Shown here one piece after another: positions 20,485 through 30,126 of a stretch of 64,000 nt of DNA (positions are counted from its first letter, which is position 1; each line of letters opens with the position of its first letter). The translations under genes were made by a program, and so were the position numbers. The notes under the pieces are model-generated. The model was not told the DNA's origin and did no database searches. It saw only the letters and a list, made by a program, of their open reading frames with translations. Source of the stretch: Neoalteromonas facilis (lineage in GTDB: Bacteria; Pseudomonadota; Gammaproteobacteria; Enterobacterales; Alteromonadaceae); NCBI RefSeq assembly GCF_002807665.1, contig NZ_PEAY01000001.1, forward strand, positions 682,001 to 746,000, read 5' to 3'.

Positions 20485-21538
20485 CAGTGGCGCTCAATTG
20501 TGTAGGAACAACGGTCAAAATCGCGCGTTGACCAATCGCAACATTCGCGTTTGGAAAGACAATAGCCTCACCATCATACTCAGCTTTATACTCCTGACCA
20601 CTTTCGCTAGCGAATACCGTTCCCTTCGGAAAATCAGTAAAGTTGGCCACGTCATCGTCAAAATGCAGGCGAAAGTCATCTTGGTGCTTGTTGATCACTT
20701 GATTCACACGATAGATCAACATCTCAGATAACGGTATCTCGGGCGCTTGATAGGACGCGTCACACACTAAAGATGTTAAGGCTGATTGAGCCTCTGCAAA
20801 ACGCGTCATATCATTTTGTCCGAACGGGCGTACCTTCCCTAGCTCCACGGTAAACGCATGCGCATTAAATTGTGTTGAGGAGAAATAACTGAAGGTTGTT
20901 GTTGGACTTTCAGATAACAAGATCGTTTTTACGCCGCATGTTGCCAAAAACGACAATTGAGAGCGGCTGTGTTTGCGCCCATGCAATAACGGATACACCG
21001 CAAATTTCTCATTCTTTGATGCTCTAATGGCAGTATGTAAATCATAGTGATAACGCGTTGGTTGCTTACCGAATTTTTGATAAAACTCGGCCACCGCATG
21101 CTCAATATCACGCGCACGTACGCGCTCTGCATTGATAGCTCCCTCTCCTTCACTGTGCGCACCAGAGAAGAGTCGATTCATGTTTTCTTCCACAAATCGC
21201 TGGCCAATATCCATGGCCGGTAAATTTCCGAAAATAAACAATACGGGATGAGCACACTGCTTTCGACCATTGAGTAGGTCTTGTACTAAATCATCAAGAA
21301 TCTCAATTGGCGCCGTTTCATTGCCATGAATACCGCATGACAAAACAATGGCTTTGGTCGCGCTACTATCGGTCAAATCGGCTAAATAGACGGGCATAAA
21401 CTCAATAAGGCCTTCAGCATGCACAATCACTTGCGTGCCGTCATTTAGGGATAGAGAGGTCGTTAATTGAAACAAATCAGGCTGCTGTCTGCTTAATGCG
21501 AGAAAGCCTTGTGTCCTAAGAGAATGCAGTAAATCCAT
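20477..21538 (-). CDS. astE: Succinylglutamate desuccinylase AstE
   Basis: A zinc carboxypeptidase-fold enzyme that hydrolyses N-succinylglutamate to glutamate and succinate, the last step of the arginine succinyltransferase pathway. Zinc ligands are His and Glu in GIHGNETAP and His in YDLHTAI. About 353 residues from the ATG at 21538; an in-frame GTG two codons upstream is possible. The usual partners astCADB are not in the window. Being head of an operon with HIT and YbjQ genes is not the classical ast arrangement, so substrate assignment rests on sequence alone. Confidence 0.85.
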   Translation of the reverse strand: MDLLHSLRTQGFLALSRQQPDLFQLTTSLSLNDGTQVIVHAEGLIEFMPVYLADLTDSSATKAIVLSCGIHGNETAPIEILDDLVQDLLNGRKQCAHPVLFIFGNLPAMDIGQRFVEENMNRLFSGAHSEGEGAINAERVRARDIEHAVAEFYQKFGKQPTRYHYDLHTAIRASKNEKFAVYPLLHGRKHSRSQLSFLATCGVKTILLSESPTTTFSYFSSTQFNAHAFTVELGKVRPFGQNDMTRFAEAQSALTSLVCDASYQAPEIPLSEMLIYRVNQVINKHQDDFRLHFDDDVANFTDFPKGTVFASESGQEYKAEYDGEAIVFPNANVAIGQRAILTVVPTQLSATDE

Positions 21539-21598
21539 GGTCACCTACACAAATAAAAATCAGGTGTATGGTACCGCATCTGTATTGAGATGTAAGCG

Positions 21599-22915
21599 TT
21601 AAGACGAAAGACGTTTAGTTTGAAGTGGCGATGTACCAACAGAAATATCCTGCTGGGCAAACGCAATGAATTCATCAAAAGGCAATGCGCGTGTAAATAA
21701 GAAACCCTGCCCTTGTTCGATACCCACATCGCGCAAAATGTGAAGATGTTGAACAGACTCAATACCTTCAGCCACAACTTTACAGCCCTTAGCATCGCCA
21801 ATCAGTTTAACTGCCTGAATAATCGCTTTATTGATGTTATCGTCGTGCAGTTCGAGTACGAAGGTTTTATCTATTTTGAGTGTGTTGATAGCTAGCTCTC
21901 GGATGTAGGAAAGGTTCGAATACCCTTTACCGAAATCATCAATGCAAATCGACAAGCCTAAGTGACGCAATTCGTCTAATTGGCGTTTTACCATCAAACT
22001 GTTTGAAAGTGCTACGTCTTCAGTTAATTCAAGTTCGAATTGAGCCAATGGAATTTCATAGGTTTCAGAGAACTGCCGTAAACACGACACTAAGCGCGAA
22101 TCGTAGAGCTGAGTGGGTGAAATATTAACTGACAAAGACAACTCTATACCCGACTGTGCAAATCGACGCATTTGTTTAAACGCATTCTCAATTGTCCAGT
22201 AGCCGAGCTCATTCATCATGTTATAGGATTCCGCGGCTTCAATGAGCGGACCTGGGAACAGCACCCCATCGAGTGGATGGTTCCAACGTAAAAGGCATTC
22301 TGCACCGACGATTTTCAAATTGTCGAGTTGGATTTTTGGCTGAAAATAAAGCTCTAGTTCATTGTTATCGAGCGCCCGTTGGAGATCGGCTTTTAGCGTA
22401 AGACTTCTGGCATTTACTTGCTCTTTGCGATCAGCTAAATAGGCAAAGTTTTCATACTTGTTTTGTTTAGCTTGCTTTAGCGCAGCTTCAGCTCGCGCAA
22501 CAAAATCGGTTATTTCAAATTTTTGAGTCTTACACGCCGCAGCGCCCACATTGAAATCGGCAATAAACGAGTGGTCAGCGCGCTGAATCGGTGTTTTAAA
22601 ATGTTCAACCAAGTGTTCGAACTTTTGCATCAACTCATTGCGAGACATGTGCCCTTCAAACAATAGTGCGAACACATCCCCACTGACGCGGCCAAGTACT
22701 TTCGCGTCTTTGAACAATAACCCTATGCGATTGGCAATAGACAGTAAAAACTCATCACCAATATGCGTACCGAAACTGGTTGTTACGTCAGAAAAGCGCA
22801 CCACATCGATAAGCATGATAGACACAGCATCATATTGCTCAGCACACTGTTCAATGCAATTAATAAACGCGAAGCGGTTAGGAATGGCGTTTAATTTGGG
22901 ATGTATACGACTCAA
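21599..22915 (-). CDS. Degenerate GGDEF-EAL protein, probable c-di-GMP phosphodiesterase
   Basis: A 438-residue protein with no sensory domain: it begins directly at the PNRFAF start of the GGDEF fold. The cyclase signature is SGDVF instead of GGDEF and is probably inactive. The EAL domain keeps the catalytic residues (ECLLRW, SVNISP, ELTED, CIDDFGKGYSN, KIDKTF, VAEGIES) and should hydrolyse c-di-GMP to pGpG. The start is TTG at 22915; a TAG seven codons upstream rules out a longer form, and the ribosome-binding site is weak. It lies 130 bases downstream of glgP on the same strand, beyond the glgP terminator. Confidence 0.88.
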   Translation of the reverse strand: MSRIHPKLNAIPNRFAFINCIEQCAEQYDAVSIMLIDVVRFSDVTTSFGTHIGDEFLLSIANRIGLLFKDAKVLGRVSGDVFALLFEGHMSRNELMQKFEHLVEHFKTPIQRADHSFIADFNVGAAACKTQKFEITDFVARAEAALKQAKQNKYENFAYLADRKEQVNARSLTLKADLQRALDNNELELYFQPKIQLDNLKIVGAECLLRWNHPLDGVLFPGPLIEAAESYNMMNELGYWTIENAFKQMRRFAQSGIELSLSVNISPTQLYDSRLVSCLRQFSETYEIPLAQFELELTEDVALSNSLMVKRQLDELRHLGLSICIDDFGKGYSNLSYIRELAINTLKIDKTFVLELHDDNINKAIIQAVKLIGDAKGCKVVAEGIESVQHLHILRDVGIEQGQGFLFTRALPFDEFIAFAQQDISVGTSPLQTKRLSS

Positions 22916-23008
22916 GAAAACAACGGGTCTCTAAGGATTCTGGGAGCAGTGTAAAGGCAAATATTTGCTTTGACTAGCATTAGTATTTTGTGTGTTTATT
23001 TTTTATAC

Positions 23009-23036
23009 AAAAAAGGCGGTATCACCGCCTTTTTTC
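23009..23036 (-). terminator. Rho-independent terminator after glgP
   Basis: A strong stem, GGCGGT/ACCGCC, with a 3-base loop, flanked by A and T runs. On the minus strand it ends in TTTTTT just after the glgP stop. Symmetric flanks make it usable from both sides. Confidence 0.88.
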
Positions 23037-23044
23037 ACTGTTCA

Positions 23045-25567
23045 TCAATCTTCTACATTACAGGCTGTTAAGTTCCATACCCTATCAACGTAATCCCGAA
23101 TTGAACGATCTGATGTAAACTTACCCATCATGGCCGTATTCATAATCGCCATTCTGGCCCAACGAGATTTATCGCGATACGCTTCATCCACCGCTTTCTG
23201 AGCATTTGAATAAGATTCAAAATCAGCAAGACATAAGTAAGGATCTCCACCGCCTAACAAACTTTGCTTAATCGAGGCTAGCTCACCTGGCGCTCCCGGC
23301 GTGAAATAATCGCTCTCGAGCCAATCTAAGATCGCCTTTATTTCAGTGTTCCGATAATAGTGATCATCAGGACTATATCCTTGTCGCTTTAGTGCCGCGA
23401 CCTCATCGACCGTTAAGCCGAAAATAAAGATATTCTCGTCACCCACTTCTTCAGCAATCTCGATATTGGCACCATCTAACGTACCAACCGTCACAGCACC
23501 GTTTAGCGCAAGTTTCATGTTCCCTGTGCCTGACGCTTCTTTTCCGGCAGTCGATATCTGCTCTGAAACATCTGCTGCAGGGATCATTTTCTCGGCCAAC
23601 GAAACGCGATAGTTCGGCAGGAATACAACCTGAAGTTTTTGATTCACTCGGGGGTCATTGTTTATTTTGTCTGCGACTTTGTTAATCGCGTAAATAATAT
23701 CCTTCGCTAACGCATAACCCGGTGCAGCCTTAGCACCAAAGATAAATACGCGTGGGTGAATATCGTATGCAGGGTTCTCCAACAAACGGCGATACAAAGC
23801 CAAAATATGCAACAGGTTCAGATGCTGACGCTTATATTCGTGCAAACGTTTAATTTGCACATCAAATATGGCATTGGTATTCACCTCTAGCCCCGTAAGC
23901 TCTTTTATAGTGTTTGCCAGCGCGACTTTGTTGTCCTGTTTCACTTGCATAAATTGTTTCTGGAATGCCTTATTATCGGCAAATGCTGCTAACTCAGATA
24001 ATTTATCCAAGTGCAGCGGCCAGTCATGACCAATCTTTTTGTCAATGAGTTCAGACAATGCAGGGTTACACGCTTTAAGCCAGCGACGTGGCGTTATTCC
24101 GTTGGTGACGTTAGTCAGTTTGTTTGGCCACAATTGATCAAATTCTGGAAACAAGTTTTGCTTCACGAGCTTACTGTGGATCTCAGCAACACCGTTTACG
24201 CGGAAAGAACCAATAACTGACAAGTGGCCCATTCGAACCATCTTCTCATTACTTTCTTCTATGATCGACAGCTTAGCTTTGATTTGATTATTACCTGGCC
24301 ACTGCCTTTCAACATCAGCCATAAAGCGATGATTGATTTCATAAATAATTTCCAAATGGCGCGGCAGTATTTTTTCCAACATACGTGCAGGCCATTTTTC
24401 TAGCGCTTCTGGCAATAGTGTGTGGTTGGTATACGCGAAGGTCTTAGTACAAATATCCCATGCGCTATCCCAATCTAATTCCGCTCTATCGACTAATATT
24501 CGCATCAGTTCAGGAATGGCTATAGCGGGGTGCGTATCGTTTAATTGGATCACGACTTGATCGGTGAATCGGCTCCAATCATCACCGTGAGCGCGTTTGT
24601 AGCGACGTATGATGTCTTTCAATGAACAGGCACAGAAAAAGTACTGCTGGATCAATCGTAGCTCTTTGCCGGCTTCTGTTTCATCGTTGGGATACAAGAC
24701 TTTAGAAATGGTTTCTGCTTGCACATTTTCACGTTGCGCATCGACATACCCGCCAGCATTAAATACGTCCCAATTAAAATAGCCTGAAGACTGGCTTTGC
24801 CACAGGCGCAATACGTTCACCGTGTTACCGCCATAGCCAACCACCGGAATGTCCCAAGGCACACCTTTCACGATGCTGCCCGGGTGCCATTCTTTTTGAA
24901 TGCGACCATTATCGCCGTATTTCGTTTCGACATAGCCATACAAAGATACTTCTTGGATCGACTCTGGACGGCAGATCTCCCACGGATTGCCATAGTCTCG
25001 CCAGCTGTCAGGACGCTCTATTTGCGCGCCGTTGCGAATTTCCTGGCGAAACAAACCATGCTCATAATGGATCCCGTAGCCAATGGCTGGCATTTCCATG
25101 GTTGCAAGCGAATCAATAAAACACGCAGCTAATCGGCCTAAACCACCATTGCCCAGCGCCATGTCAGGCTCTTCCTCAAGTACATCGGAAAGGTTCACGC
25201 CTAATTCGGTCAATGCGTCATTAGCAACCTCAAACAAGTTCAAGTTATGCATATTGTTGGACAACAAACGGCCCATTAAGAACTCGGCTGAGAAATAGTG
25301 TACTGCTCGCGTGTCATTAAAATAGTGAGCTTTTTGTGTCTTACGCAATCCTTCAAGCACCAACTCTTGAATAGCCGCGCAGGTTGCTTTCCACCAAGCA
25401 TGATTGTTCGCTTTATTTTCGTCAGTACCTAACGAACTGTGGAGATGCTTAACAATAGATGTTTTCAATGCCGCTTTATCTAACTTGACCGGCATAGACT
25501 CAGCAGATTCTGCTTTTTTGGCTTTACGCGATGTGGCAGACGTTGCCGCTTTAACTTTTGTGCTCAT
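23045..25567 (-). CDS. glgP: Glycogen/starch phosphorylase GlgP
   Basis: A PLP enzyme that releases glucose-1-phosphate from alpha-1,4-glucans. The 840-residue length fits the family (about 815-840). Motifs include [12 protein letters not shown] near residue 140, [11 protein letters not shown] in the middle, and the PLP-binding Lys in EASGTGNMK near residue 683. A lysine/alanine-rich N-terminal extension of about 25 residues precedes the conserved core. Phosphoglucomutase lies upstream on the same strand, so the pair could convert glycogen to glucose-6-phosphate, although a 200-base AT-rich gap separates them. No glgA/glgC is in the window. Confidence 0.96.
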   Translation of the reverse strand: MSTKVKAATSATSRKAKKAESAESMPVKLDKAALKTSIVKHLHSSLGTDENKANNHAWWKATCAAIQELVLEGLRKTQKAHYFNDTRAVHYFSAEFLMGRLLSNNMHNLNLFEVANDALTELGVNLSDVLEEEPDMALGNGGLGRLAACFIDSLATMEMPAIGYGIHYEHGLFRQEIRNGAQIERPDSWRDYGNPWEICRPESIQEVSLYGYVETKYGDNGRIQKEWHPGSIVKGVPWDIPVVGYGGNTVNVLRLWQSQSSGYFNWDVFNAGGYVDAQRENVQAETISKVLYPNDETEAGKELRLIQQYFFCACSLKDIIRRYKRAHGDDWSRFTDQVVIQLNDTHPAIAIPELMRILVDRAELDWDSAWDICTKTFAYTNHTLLPEALEKWPARMLEKILPRHLEIIYEINHRFMADVERQWPGNNQIKAKLSIIEESNEKMVRMGHLSVIGSFRVNGVAEIHSKLVKQNLFPEFDQLWPNKLTNVTNGITPRRWLKACNPALSELIDKKIGHDWPLHLDKLSELAAFADNKAFQKQFMQVKQDNKVALANTIKELTGLEVNTNAIFDVQIKRLHEYKRQHLNLLHILALYRRLLENPAYDIHPRVFIFGAKAAPGYALAKDIIYAINKVADKINNDPRVNQKLQVVFLPNYRVSLAEKMIPAADVSEQISTAGKEASGTGNMKLALNGAVTVGTLDGANIEIAEEVGDENIFIFGLTVDEVAALKRQGYSPDDHYYRNTEIKAILDWLESDYFTPGAPGELASIKQSLLGGGDPYLCLADFESYSNAQKAVDEAYRDKSRWARMAIMNTAMMGKFTSDRSIRDYVDRVWNLTACNVED

Positions 25568-25771
25568 ATTGATATCTCATCCGTAAAAGACATTTTCATA
25601 TAAAAATGACAAACAAGTCGTCGAATACGAATCAATATAGCAGCGTAAATTTCGATTTATTGTTAAATAAATGTAAATGCAGACCGCTTTTGGGCAATTT
25701 TTAGCCAGATTTAACATTAAATTAACATTTAGCGTATGAATACGATTGCAAAATAAATCGTTGCAGATTGA

Positions 25772-27412
25772 TTATTTAATCACTTTATCAACGAGTTGTT
25801 GCGCTTCCTCTACCAGATTCTGCAAGTGACTTTCGCCCAGAAAACTCTCAGCGTAAATCTTGTACACATTTTCAGTGCCCGAAGGACGCGCAGCAAACCA
25901 ACCGTTCTCGGTAGACACTTTAACGCCACCAATCGCAGCGTTATTGCCAGGTGCATGGGTTTGAACCTGCGTGATCGCTTCACCTGCGAGTGTGTCACTG
26001 GTGATCACATCGGCCTGCATTTTTGACAATGCCTGCTTTTGCGCTAAGTCTGCCGCCACATCAATACGTGTATATTTAGGTTCACCGAAAGATTCAGTTA
26101 ATTGCTTATAACGAACACCTGGCTCTGTACCGGTAACCGCAATCATTTCAGCCGCGAGCAGACACATAATAAAGCCGTCTTTATCCGTTGCCCACGGTGT
26201 TGCATCACGCCGTAAAAAAATCCCGCCAGCACTTTCCTCGCCAGCGAAACCTATCGTTTGATTAGCTAAGCCATCTACGAACCATTTAAACCCAACGGGC
26301 ATTTCAGCCAAAGAGCGCCCCAAGTTGCCGCAGACCCTATCAATCATACTGGATGACACCAGCGTTTTGCCGACCTTCAGATGAGCAGGCCACTGCGGGC
26401 GATGTTGATACAAATAGTCGATTGCGACGGCTAGGTAGTGGTTTGAATTTAAAAGACCTGCACTGGGCGTTACGATGCCGTGGCGGTCAAAATCAGTATC
26501 GTTACCAAAAGCAACGTCGAACTTGTCCGCCATGTCGATCAAACCTGCCATCGCGTAAGGCGACGAACAATCCATGCGCAACTTTCCGTCTTTATCTCTG
26601 CGCATGAAGGCAAAACGCTGATCCACTTGGCTATTCACTACATCAATATTCAATCCATAATGCTGTGCAATCCGATCCCAATATTCAACGCCCGCCCCAC
26701 CAAGAGGGTCGCAACCCATATTGACACCCGCCTTGCTGATGGCTTGCATATCAATGACTTCATCAAGCGTTTCAATATATGCTTGGGCAAAATCAATTTG
26801 CGATACCAACGGCGAATTCAGTGCTTGTGAAACCGATATACGCTTCACATCCGTATTCTGCCTACCCAACAATTCGTTTGCGCGCGCCTGAATAAGGTTA
26901 GTCACTGTCGTATCTGCTGGCCCACCATGAGGAGGGTTATATTTAAAGCCTCCATCTTCTGGCGGATTATGCGAAGGCGTTATCACAACACCATCGGCCA
27001 ATCCCGTTGCTTTACCTTTATTAAAGGACAATATTGCATGCGAAATTGCGGGCGTTGGTGTAAAACCATTTGCTTGTTGAATAACCACATTTACGCCGTT
27101 TGCGACCAACACTTCAAGGGCCGTAATATGCGCGGGTTCACTCAATGCATGAGTATCTTTTCCCATGAACAAAGGTCCGGTGATCCCTTGTACTTGTCGA
27201 TACTCTGCCAACGCCTGACATATTGCCGCGATATGAGACTCATTAAAAGAACACAGCGCTGCACTGCCACGGTGACCAGAGGTGCCAAATGTAACCTGCT
27301 GATTAGGGTCTTCAACATCAGGCCTGAGAGCATAATAATCACTGACAAGTTTAGCGACATTGATTAACTGCTTAGGGTCAGCAGGTTGACCAGCCTGAGG
27401 GTGAAGCGCCAT
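25772..27412 (-). CDS. pgm: Phosphoglucomutase (alpha-D-glucose phosphate-specific)
   Basis: Interconverts glucose-1-phosphate and glucose-6-phosphate. The 546 residues match E. coli Pgm. FGTSGHRGS lies near residue 45, the phosphoserine loop [11 protein letters not shown] near 146, the metal loop [10 protein letters not shown] near 300, and the substrate loop GEESAG near 390. The start ATG is preceded by AAGGA. It follows seqA on the same strand, as in E. coli (seqA-pgm). A 200-base gap with AT-rich sequence separates its end from glgP. Confidence 0.96.
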   Translation of the reverse strand: MALHPQAGQPADPKQLINVAKLVSDYYALRPDVEDPNQQVTFGTSGHRGSAALCSFNESHIAAICQALAEYRQVQGITGPLFMGKDTHALSEPAHITALEVLVANGVNVVIQQANGFTPTPAISHAILSFNKGKATGLADGVVITPSHNPPEDGGFKYNPPHGGPADTTVTNLIQARANELLGRQNTDVKRISVSQALNSPLVSQIDFAQAYIETLDEVIDMQAISKAGVNMGCDPLGGAGVEYWDRIAQHYGLNIDVVNSQVDQRFAFMRRDKDGKLRMDCSSPYAMAGLIDMADKFDVAFGNDTDFDRHGIVTPSAGLLNSNHYLAVAIDYLYQHRPQWPAHLKVGKTLVSSSMIDRVCGNLGRSLAEMPVGFKWFVDGLANQTIGFAGEESAGGIFLRRDATPWATDKDGFIMCLLAAEMIAVTGTEPGVRYKQLTESFGEPKYTRIDVAADLAQKQALSKMQADVITSDTLAGEAITQVQTHAPGNNAAIGGVKVSTENGWFAARPSGTENVYKIYAESFLGESHLQNLVEEAQQLVDKVIK

Positions 27413-27437
27413 AGTTCCGTTCCTTAGTTGTGTTGTT

Positions 27438-28010
27438 TTATTGGGTTAAAGCATCCACGATGACATCTTGTTGTGATGGTGTGTAATTCAAGACTTCTGC
27501 TACTTGTCTTAAGATAGCCGCTTTTTTACCGGTGTTGTTATTGGTTACGACCCAAAACTGACTCTCTGGGATCGCTTTCGGGTTAGTGCTGCTACCCGTT
27601 GCGAGCAATTGCTCTTTTGACGTAGCGAAGTAATCACGCCCTTTACCACGGATTGATAATACACTTTCAAATGTTGCAGCATGATGACGATGTAGACCGC
27701 TCAGTAACTGTAAAAAACGCTCTACCACAGTTGAGCACCCCGCTAACGCAGTAGCTTCCGGCACAAACACTGCCCCATTTTCGGTTTCTGCGGGTTTGGC
27801 GACAACATCAACATTCGATTCTGCTGAAACTGCATTATCCGTGCTAGCCGTTGGCTGCGGCTCTTCACTCGCGTCGACTACAGATTGTGGTGCAGTCTCC
27901 GTATCGGGCAATAGTAGGCGTCTTAAGATGTCTGAAGCATCTTCACCGATGTATTTGGTTTGCGCAGCAATATACGCATAAAGTTCATCATCAATTGTTA
28001 TTGTTTTCAT
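27438..28010 (-). CDS. seqA: Negative modulator of replication initiation SeqA
   Basis: Binds hemimethylated GATC and sequesters new oriC copies. 190 residues from the ATG at 28010, which has AAGGA 6 bases upstream; an earlier in-frame start would add five residues. The N-terminal oligomerisation segment ([14 protein letters not shown]) and the C-terminal DNA-binding domain ([32 protein letters not shown]) are conserved. A linker of about 60 residues rich in Ala, Glu, Ser and Thr joins them, slightly longer than in E. coli. SeqA implies Dam methylation in this organism. Confidence 0.95.
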   Translation of the reverse strand: MKTITIDDELYAYIAAQTKYIGEDASDILRRLLLPDTETAPQSVVDASEEPQPTASTDNAVSAESNVDVVAKPAETENGAVFVPEATALAGCSTVVERFLQLLSGLHRHHAATFESVLSIRGKGRDYFATSKEQLLATGSSTNPKAIPESQFWVVTNNNTGKKAAILRQVAEVLNYTPSQQDVIVDALTQ

Positions 28011-28037
28011 GCAAATCCTTATCAAATATCGCGACTT

Positions 28038-28043
28038 ATTATA
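28038..28043 (-). promoter_or_regulatory. Possible -10 box for seqA-pgm
   Basis: On the minus strand the exact hexamer TATAAT lies 27 bases upstream of the seqA ATG. No good -35 hexamer is seen at 16-18 bases, so the call rests on the -10 match and position. Confidence 0.35.
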
Positions 28044-28212
28044 TGCCCTGAAAATTTTAAAATCATGACTATCTCTATGTCTTTGTCCTATTTTTTCATC
28101 TCAAGTAATCCAACCAAGTAATCCATGCAGTTTATACTTCGGTATTAAATGAAAACCCTGATATGGCATGAAATTTCAGCTACAGTTTTAGTACTACCGA
28201 TAAGGGCATGCT

Positions 28213-29121
28213 ATGAACAAAACTATCTCGCCAGTGATTGCGGCGTTAGAAAAGACGATAATAGGAAAACCTCAACAGATTAAATTGGCTTTATGCTGTT
28301 TACTCAGCCATGGCCATTTGCTGATTGAAGATTTACCCGGCATGGGAAAAACCACATTATCTCATGCATTAGCCAACCTATTTGGGATGGATTATTCACG
28401 TATTCAATTTACATCAGACCTACTGCCGGCTGATATGCTAGGGGCAAATGTATTTGATGTTCATAAGCAACAGTTTACCTTCCACCCTGGCCCTATTTTT
28501 AATCAGGTGGTACTAGCAGACGAAATTAACCGTGCCAGTCCCAAAACGCAAAGCGCGCTGCTAGAAGCTATGGAGGAAAGACAAGTCAGCCTTGATGGTG
28601 AAACCCACGCCTTACCGAATCCATTTTTCGTTATTGCGACACAAAACCCGATGCACCAATCAGGCACCTACCCGCTTCCTGAATCTCAACTCGATCGGTT
28701 TCTAATGCGAATAACGCTAGGGTATCCAGACTGGCAAGCGGAAAAACAAATGCTCAGAAACACTGTGAATGAAGGCATTCAAGCTGTTAGTACTGCTGCA
28801 GAATTACAAAATTGGCAGCAGCAGACAGACGCCATTCACGTTGCAGATGCTGTCATTGAGTATATTTTGCGCCTTGTAAACCACAGTCGAGATTCTGGTT
28901 TATTTGCCAACCCATTGTCTCCGAGAGCCAGTAAAGCTTTGCTAAAAGCCGCCAAAGCCTGGGCATGGATGAATGCGCGCGATCACGTGTTACCTGAAGA
29001 CGTACAGAATATATTTTCTGCCGTAGCGGAGCACCGTCTGCGCACGCCAAACGCTGAAGCAGACCTATCCTATCAAGTCAGTGAAAAGCTGCTAGCAGCC
29101 GTTGACCCTATTGCAGCTTAA
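28213..29121 (+). CDS. MoxR-family AAA+ ATPase
   Basis: A 302-residue chaperone-like ATPase. The Walker A motif is LPGMGKTTL near residue 45, Walker B is VLADEINRASPKTQSALLEAM, and sensor residues follow in ATQNPM and PLPESQLDRF, all hallmarks of MoxR. Such proteins usually sit with a DUF58 protein and, often, a transglutaminase, exactly as here, and help mature or activate partner protein complexes. It starts about 190 bases from seqA on the opposite strand. Confidence 0.93.
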   Translation: MNKTISPVIAALEKTIIGKPQQIKLALCCLLSHGHLLIEDLPGMGKTTLSHALANLFGMDYSRIQFTSDLLPADMLGANVFDVHKQQFTFHPGPIFNQVVLADEINRASPKTQSALLEAMEERQVSLDGETHALPNPFFVIATQNPMHQSGTYPLPESQLDRFLMRITLGYPDWQAEKQMLRNTVNEGIQAVSTAAELQNWQQQTDAIHVADAVIEYILRLVNHSRDSGLFANPLSPRASKALLKAAKAWAWMNARDHVLPEDVQNIFSAVAEHRLRTPNAEADLSYQVSEKLLAAVDPIAA

Positions 29122-29139
29122 GCGCTATTTAGTCCGTTT

Positions 29140-30126
29140 GTGATTGGTTCAATCAAAAAACATTTTCACTCCCGTTTAGTCACTTGGCTAGACCGACGAA
29201 TACCGGCTAAACATACGCATGAACTGAACATGAGAAGTGTGTTTATCTTCCCCAGCCGTTTTGGTTGGCTGTTCATCGTGTTGTGTATGTGCTTATTCCT
29301 ATTAGGCACAAACTATCAAAATAATTTAATGCTATTGCTGTGTTTTTTATTGGTTGGCTTACTCCTCATAAACCTGCATGCCAGCTACTGGAACTTTGTG
29401 CGTTTGAACCTCAAACTAAATGCGATTAGCCCCGGATATGCTGGCGATCACGCCATACTTCGGCTTGATAGCAATGCGTCGAAGCGCACAAAGACTGCAC
29501 ACGGGCTCATTTATGTATCATCCTTCAATAATCAAGAGCGCCACTCGATTGATTGTGATACCGATACCACTGGCGAGATCAGCATGCAGCTGCCAACACG
29601 CGGCATATATCGCGTGCCGCGACTGACAATTGAAAGCTACTACCCGCTCGGGATATACCGCTGCTGGACACATTTGGATTTTGATCGCCATATCTTCGTC
29701 TACCCCAAGCCAGTGCCATGCCCGGTCAAATTATACAATCAAGCCAGTGACAATGATGAAGGTTCCGGATTGCAGGAAAGTGCAGGTACCGAGGATTTTG
29801 ATGGGTTAAAAAGTTACGTTGTAGGCGATAGTTTGCATCGGGTTGCCTGGAAACAAGTGGCGAAGCAGCAACAATGGTTAAGTAAACAGTTTTCTTCAAA
29901 TACAGCGGTTGTAGGGTGGCTCAAACTTTCTGTCGTCGATTCGGATGCGGTAGAGCTAGCACTGTCTCAGTTGGCTTTCCAAATTAATCAATGTAGCCAG
30001 AAAAATGTCTGTTTTGGGTTGCAGCTGGGCAACTATAGCATTGCACCCAGCCAAGGTGATGCGCATCGCACTGATTGCCTTAAAGCATTAGCTTGTTACC
30101 CGAATAGACCAGAGAATATCGCATGA
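29140..30126 (+). CDS. DUF58 membrane protein
   Basis: A 328-residue protein from the GTG at 29140. Two membrane segments (about residues 38-75) are followed by a large soluble domain. The DUF58 signature EDFDGLKSYVVGDSLHRVAWK lies near residues 220-240. DUF58 proteins are partners of MoxR ATPases; the domain has a von Willebrand-like character in many members. Function is unknown. The gene overlaps the transglutaminase gene by four bases (ATGA). Confidence 0.88.
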   Translation: MIGSIKKHFHSRLVTWLDRRIPAKHTHELNMRSVFIFPSRFGWLFIVLCMCLFLLGTNYQNNLMLLLCFLLVGLLLINLHASYWNFVRLNLKLNAISPGYAGDHAILRLDSNASKRTKTAHGLIYVSSFNNQERHSIDCDTDTTGEISMQLPTRGIYRVPRLTIESYYPLGIYRCWTHLDFDRHIFVYPKPVPCPVKLYNQASDNDEGSGLQESAGTEDFDGLKSYVVGDSLHRVAWKQVAKQQQWLSKQFSSNTAVVGWLKLSVVDSDAVELALSQLAFQINQCSQKNVCFGLQLGNYSIAPSQGDAHRTDCLKALACYPNRPENIA

